This document shows, in pieces, positions 60,768 to 64,000 of a stretch of DNA of 64,000 bases. The DNA comes from Nocardioides luteus. GTDB taxonomy: Bacteria > Actinomycetota > Actinomycetes > Propionibacteriales > Nocardioidaceae. A program made the translations under genes and the position numbers. The first letter of the stretch is position 1. Every line of letters begins with the position of its first letter. The notes under the pieces were generated by a model. It had not been told where the DNA came from and did not search any database. It saw nothing but the letters and a program-made list of their open reading frames with translations. The stretch covers positions 62,001 to 126,000 of the forward strand of contig NZ_JZDQ02000015.1 of NCBI RefSeq assembly GCF_000960475.2, read 5' to 3'.

Positions 60768-62339
60768 ATGACGGATGCTGCTGCTCTCTCAGAAGCGGTC
60801 GGGCCCGGCTACCAATTCGAGGGTCCTGCCCTCGAGCTCGGGGGGCTGATGGCGGACGCTGAGACGTTGACGGAGACGCCGATCCGCATTCCTTTGGGGA
60901 TGCTGAACAGGCATGGCCTGGTCGCCGGTGCGACCGGCACGGGAAAGACGAAGACCCTGCAGCTGCTCGCCGAGCAGCTCTCCGCGGCCGGGGTCCCGGT
61001 GTTCGCGGCCGACATCAAGGGCGACCTCTCCGGTCTGGCCGCCCCGGGCGCGTCGAGCGAGAAGCTGACCGCCCGAGCGGCCTCTGTGGGGCAGGCGTGG
61101 CAGGCGCGCGGGTTCCCCGTCGAATACTTCGCGCTCGGTGGCGAGGGCACCGGCATCCCGGTCCGGGTCACGGTCGACGGCTTCGGGTCGACGCTCCTCT
61201 CCAAGGTCCTGGGGCTCAACGAGACCCAGGAGTCCTCCCTCGGGCTCGTCTTCCACTACGCGGAGAAGGCCGGCCTCAAGCTGATCGGGCTCGACGACCT
61301 GCGGGCGGTGCTCCAGTGGCTGGTCTCCGACGAGGGCAAGGCCGATCTCAAGGGCCTGGGCGGCCTCTCGTCCTCGACGGCAGGGGTGATCCTGCGTACG
61401 CTCATCGCCTTCGCCGACCAGGGCGCGGACGAGTTCTTCGGTGAGCCCGCCTTCGCCGTCACGGATTTCGTACGCAACGACGGCGACGCCGGGATCATCT
61501 CGCTGCTCGAGCTGCCCAACCTGCAGGACCGGCCGGCGATCTTCTCGACCTTCCTGATGTGGCTGCTCGGCGAGCTCTTCCGGGCGCTGCCCGAGGTCGG
61601 CGACGTCGACAAGCCGAAGCTGGTCTTCTTCTTCGACGAGGCACACCTGCTCTTCAACGACGCCTCCGACGCGTTCCTCGACCAGATCACCAACACGGTC
61701 CGGCTGATCCGTTCCAAGGGGGTCGGGGTCTTCTTCGTCACCCAGAAGCCGACCGACGTGCCGGAGGACGTGCTGGGTCAGCTCGGCTCGCGCATCCAGC
61801 ACCAGCTGCGGGTCGCGACGCCCAACGACGCCAAGGCGCTCAAGGCGAGCGTCAACACCTACCCGACCTCCTCCTACGACGACCTCGGCGCCGTCATCCA
61901 GACGCTCGGGATCGGCGAGGCGATCGTGACCGTCATGAACGAACGCGGCGCGCCGACACCGGTCGCCTGGACCCGGCTGCGGGCGCCGGAGTCGCTGATG
62001 GGCCCGGCGGAGGCGGCGGCCATGACGGCCGCGGTCGCGGCCTCGCCGCTGGCACCGAAGTACTCCACGGTCGTCGAGGTCGAGTCCGCCGTCGACCAGC
62101 TCAAGGCGAAGACGGACGCGGCAGCCGCCGCCCAGAAGGCCGAGGCCGAGGAGAAGGCTGCCCAGAAGGCTGCCCAGAAGACCGCTCAGAAGACCGCCGC
62201 GAAGAAGCCCTCCGGCTCGCGGTCCCGGTCGCGTGACGACGACTCGATGATCGAGACGGTGGTGAAGTCGACCGCCTTCAAACAGGCCGCGCGCACCGCC
62301 GCCAGGGAGCTCGTCCGGGGACTCTTCAAGCGCCGCTGA
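60768..62339 (+). CDS. HerA-like (DUF853) P-loop ATPase
   Basis: 523 residues. Walker A VAGATGTGKTKTLQLLAEQL near 50, Walker B KLVFFFDEAHLLF near 280, then FFVTQKPTDVPEDVLGQLGSRIQHQLR, typical of DUF853/HerA-FtsK-like ATPases. An Ala/Lys-rich tail with AQKAAQKTAQKTAAKK repeats precedes a C-terminal helix. Role unknown; relatives act on DNA or protein export. Leaderless by TAGAGT. Alone in its unit, not next to nurA. Confidence 0.87.
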   Translation: MTDAAALSEAVGPGYQFEGPALELGGLMADAETLTETPIRIPLGMLNRHGLVAGATGTGKTKTLQLLAEQLSAAGVPVFAADIKGDLSGLAAPGASSEKLTARAASVGQAWQARGFPVEYFALGGEGTGIPVRVTVDGFGSTLLSKVLGLNETQESSLGLVFHYAEKAGLKLIGLDDLRAVLQWLVSDEGKADLKGLGGLSSSTAGVILRTLIAFADQGADEFFGEPAFAVTDFVRNDGDAGIISLLELPNLQDRPAIFSTFLMWLLGELFRALPEVGDVDKPKLVFFFDEAHLLFNDASDAFLDQITNTVRLIRSKGVGVFFVTQKPTDVPEDVLGQLGSRIQHQLRVATPNDAKALKASVNTYPTSSYDDLGAVIQTLGIGEAIVTVMNERGAPTPVAWTRLRAPESLMGPAEAAAMTAAVAASPLAPKYSTVVEVESAVDQLKAKTDAAAAAQKAEAEEKAAQKAAQKTAQKTAAKKPSGSRSRSRDDDSMIETVVKSTAFKQAARTAARELVRGLFKRR

Positions 62340-62370
62340 TGGTGATTGGCTCGGGCATGGGCAGTGTCTC

Positions 62371-62376
62371 TATCGT
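62371..62376 (+). promoter_or_regulatory. Leaderless -10 of the amidohydrolase gene
   Basis: TATCGT ends 6 bases before the ATG at 62383; there is no ribosome site. Confidence 0.45.
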
Positions 62377-62382
62377 CTGCTC

Positions 62383-63876
62383 ATGCCCGACCTGCTCCTC
62401 CGGAACGTACGCATCGTTCCGCTCTCACCTCGGGCGAACGTGCCCGCCGGGGTGGTTGACGTCCTCGTCGCCGACGGTGTCGTGTCGGCGGTCGGAGAAG
62501 GCCTGTCGCGACCGGATGGTGTCGAGGCGTACGACGCCGGTGGCCGCTGGCTCGTGCCGGGACTGTGGGATGCCCACACCCACCTCGGCCAGTGGACGCT
62601 GCGGGCCAGCAGGCTGGACCTGCACGGCACCCGTTCGCCCGCCGAGGCGCTGGCTCGGGTCGCGGCTGCGGCCCGCGATGTCCAGCCGGGCGAGGCGATC
62701 GTCGGGATGGGTCACTCGGCCGGCACCTGGGACCGCTGGGGCACCGTCTCCGAGCTCGACTCGGTCACCGGCGGCATCCCCGCGATCCTGGTCAACCACG
62801 ACTTCCACCACGCCTGGCTGAACACCGCCGCGCTCGATGCCCTGGAGCTGCCGCGCCGTGAGGACATGGTGCAGGAGACGGAGTGGTACCAGGCCTATCC
62901 GCGGGTCGCGGAGCTCTTCGAGACCAGTGGGAGCACCCCGGCGGCCTACCGCCGCATGCTCACCCGCACCGCCGCGCTCGGCGTGGTCGGGATGACCGAC
63001 TTCGAGGTCGGCGTCCGGCTCGACGACTGGCGCTCGCGGTGGGCGTCGGGCTGCGACCTGGTCCGCATCCGGGTGGCGACGTACGCCGACCAGCTGGACG
63101 AGGCGATCGCCTCGGGTCTCCGCACCGGCGAGCCGCTGATCGAGGGTGACGACCGGCTCACGATGGGACCGCTCAAGATCATCAGCGACGGCTCGCTCGG
63201 CACCCGGACGGCCTGGTGCTGCGACCCGTACGCCGACGACCCCGACAGCTGCGGAGCGCCGAACCAGTCACCGGACGAGCTGCAGGGGCTGCTGGCCAAG
63301 GCCCATGCGGCGGGGCTCGAGGTGGCCACGCACGCGATCGGTGACCGGGCGGTGTCGGAGGCACTGGCGGCGTACGCGGCGACGGGGGCGCGGGGGAGCA
63401 TCGAGCACGCCCAGCTCGTACGTCACGAGGATCTGCCGCTGATGGCCCGGCTCGGTATCACCGCCTCCGTGCAGCCGGCGCACATCCTGGACGACCGGGA
63501 GATGACCGAGGACGTCTGGCCGGGGCGGGAGGAGCGCTGCTTCGCGACCCGCTGGATGCTCGACGAGGGCGTCCGGGTGGCGCTCGGGTCCGATGCCCCG
63601 GTCGCGCCGCTCGACCCGTGGCTGGCGATCGCGGCGGCCGTCGGTCGCTCCCGTGACGGCAAGGAGCCGTGGCACCCGGAGCAGGCCCTCACCGCCCAGG
63701 AGGCGTTGGCGGCCTCGGTGGACGGTCAGCCCACCGTCGCTCCCGGATCTCGCGGTGATCTGGCCGTGCTCGACGTCGACCCGCTGCGCGCGTCGGTCGG
63801 AGATCTCGCCGCGGTCGCCCACGGCGGGGTCGTGCTGACCACGGTCGGCGGGCGGATCGTCCACCGCAGCGAGTAG
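62383..63876 (+). CDS. YtcJ-like amidohydrolase
   Basis: 497 residues. The metal-binding WDAHTHLGQW near 62, NHDFHHAWLN, KIISDGSLGTRTAW, ATHAIGDRAV, IEHAQLV and ALGSDAPV give the full amidohydrolase ligand set (His-x-His, His, His, Asp). Substrate unknown; family members act on formamides, carbamates or lactams. Ends at the terminator 63895-63922. Confidence 0.9.
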   Translation: MPDLLLRNVRIVPLSPRANVPAGVVDVLVADGVVSAVGEGLSRPDGVEAYDAGGRWLVPGLWDAHTHLGQWTLRASRLDLHGTRSPAEALARVAAAARDVQPGEAIVGMGHSAGTWDRWGTVSELDSVTGGIPAILVNHDFHHAWLNTAALDALELPRREDMVQETEWYQAYPRVAELFETSGSTPAAYRRMLTRTAALGVVGMTDFEVGVRLDDWRSRWASGCDLVRIRVATYADQLDEAIASGLRTGEPLIEGDDRLTMGPLKIISDGSLGTRTAWCCDPYADDPDSCGAPNQSPDELQGLLAKAHAAGLEVATHAIGDRAVSEALAAYAATGARGSIEHAQLVRHEDLPLMARLGITASVQPAHILDDREMTEDVWPGREERCFATRWMLDEGVRVALGSDAPVAPLDPWLAIAAAVGRSRDGKEPWHPEQALTAQEALAASVDGQPTVAPGSRGDLAVLDVDPLRASVGDLAAVAHGGVVLTTVGGRIVHRSE

Positions 63877-63894
63877 GAGCCCGAGGAAATTGCG

Positions 63895-63922
63895 AAGGCC
63901 CGGCCGTCGTCGGCCGGGCCTT
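63895..63922. terminator. Terminator after the amidohydrolase gene
   Basis: AAGGCCCGGCC (63895-63905), 6-base loop, and the exact complement (63912-63922) ending in TT. Confidence 0.8.
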
Positions 63923-63960
63923 GCGCTACGGGATCGTGGATCCCCCCATTGAGACGCTGG

Positions 63961-64000
63961 TCAGGCGGACCAGCGCACCGAGTCGTCGACGAAGTCGGCG
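63961..64000 (-). CDS. C-terminal end of an unidentified minus-strand protein (partial)
   Basis: A TCA at 63961-63963 would be a stop on the minus strand, preceded by codons for ADFVDDSVRWSA. It is convergent to the amidohydrolase with a terminator between, which fits a real gene end, but only 12 residues are in the window. Family unknown. Confidence 0.4.
   Translation of the reverse strand, partial: ADFVDDSVRWSA

Overview
The window comes from a high-GC Gram-positive actinobacterium, most likely a member of the Nocardioidaceae (Nocardioides or a close relative). The inference rests on the base composition, the many ATGA/GTGA stop-start overlaps, the frequent GTG starts, an actinobacteria-type gene set (TIGR03084, DUF6518, DUF3558, EspG-like, MprAB-like, ECF41 and SigE-family sigma factors) and a large share of apparently leaderless promoters (TAnnnT 5-8 nt before the start codon). 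It reads as ordinary chromosome: no rRNA, tRNA, CRISPR, transposase or phage gene was seen. Coding density is very high and no gene-free stretch exceeds about 230 bases.

Layout. 1-3.6 kb: end of an unidentified gene, then a fadA-fadB beta-oxidation operon. 3.7-8.6 kb: a DoxX-like membrane gene divergent from an ECF41 sigma factor, a small SPFH-like protein, and a large secreted M4 metalloprotease with Ig-like repeats. 8.8-13.7 kb: DUF6518 membrane protein divergent from a padR - small ORF - ABC ATPase - FtsX-type permease operon. 13.8-23.3 kb: VOC protein, then a TetR-led operon (TIGR03084, AtuA, acyl-CoA dehydrogenase, biotin-dependent carboxylase beta and alpha, second acyl-CoA dehydrogenase) that looks like a branched acyl-CoA or acyclic-terpenoid degradation module. 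23.4-31.5 kb: two RDD proteins, a YihY/BrkB protein, a Pcm-like methyltransferase, an enoyl-CoA hydratase relative, a HelD-like RNA-polymerase helicase, a nucleotidyltransferase-fold protein and a SigE-family sigma/anti-sigma-like pair. 31.6-36.9 kb: a three-gene chorismate-amination operon (PhzE-like, PabA-like, PabB-like) and zwf. 37-42.3 kb: MprAB-like two-component system with a lipoprotein, and a DrrAB-like ABC exporter with its PadR regulator. 42.3-51.5 kb: small enzymes, tandem HxlR regulators, a MoxR ATPase/VWA pair, GntR, a membrane-fused spermidine synthase-like protein, an EamA transporter. 51.5-57 kb: MarR, a MerR-PP2C fusion, a sulfotransferase-like protein and a three-gene set related to type VII secretion (WXG100-like, EspG-like, degenerate alpha/beta hydrolase). 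57-64 kb: aminotransferase, cation/proton antiporter, LytR_C protein, a conserved small protein, a HerA-like ATPase and an amidohydrolase.

The most interesting material is the repeat layer laid over this normal gene content. (i) Two copies, 47 kb apart, of an approximately 80-bp element that sits directly before a start codon, is bounded by CATGAG direct repeats like a mycobacterial MIRU, and carries a hairpin that pairs out the ribosome-binding site; the two stems differ in sequence but keep their pairing. (ii) A 21-bp repeat family, expanded in frame inside the AtuA linker, also forms the hairpin after zwf and touches the fadB tail. (iii) An identical 27-base dyad lies both in front of and in frame inside the biotin carboxylase gene. 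(iv) A palindrome with 27-bp arms lies inside pabB. Together these suggest that small palindromic repeats move in this genome and are tolerated both between genes and inside protein linkers.
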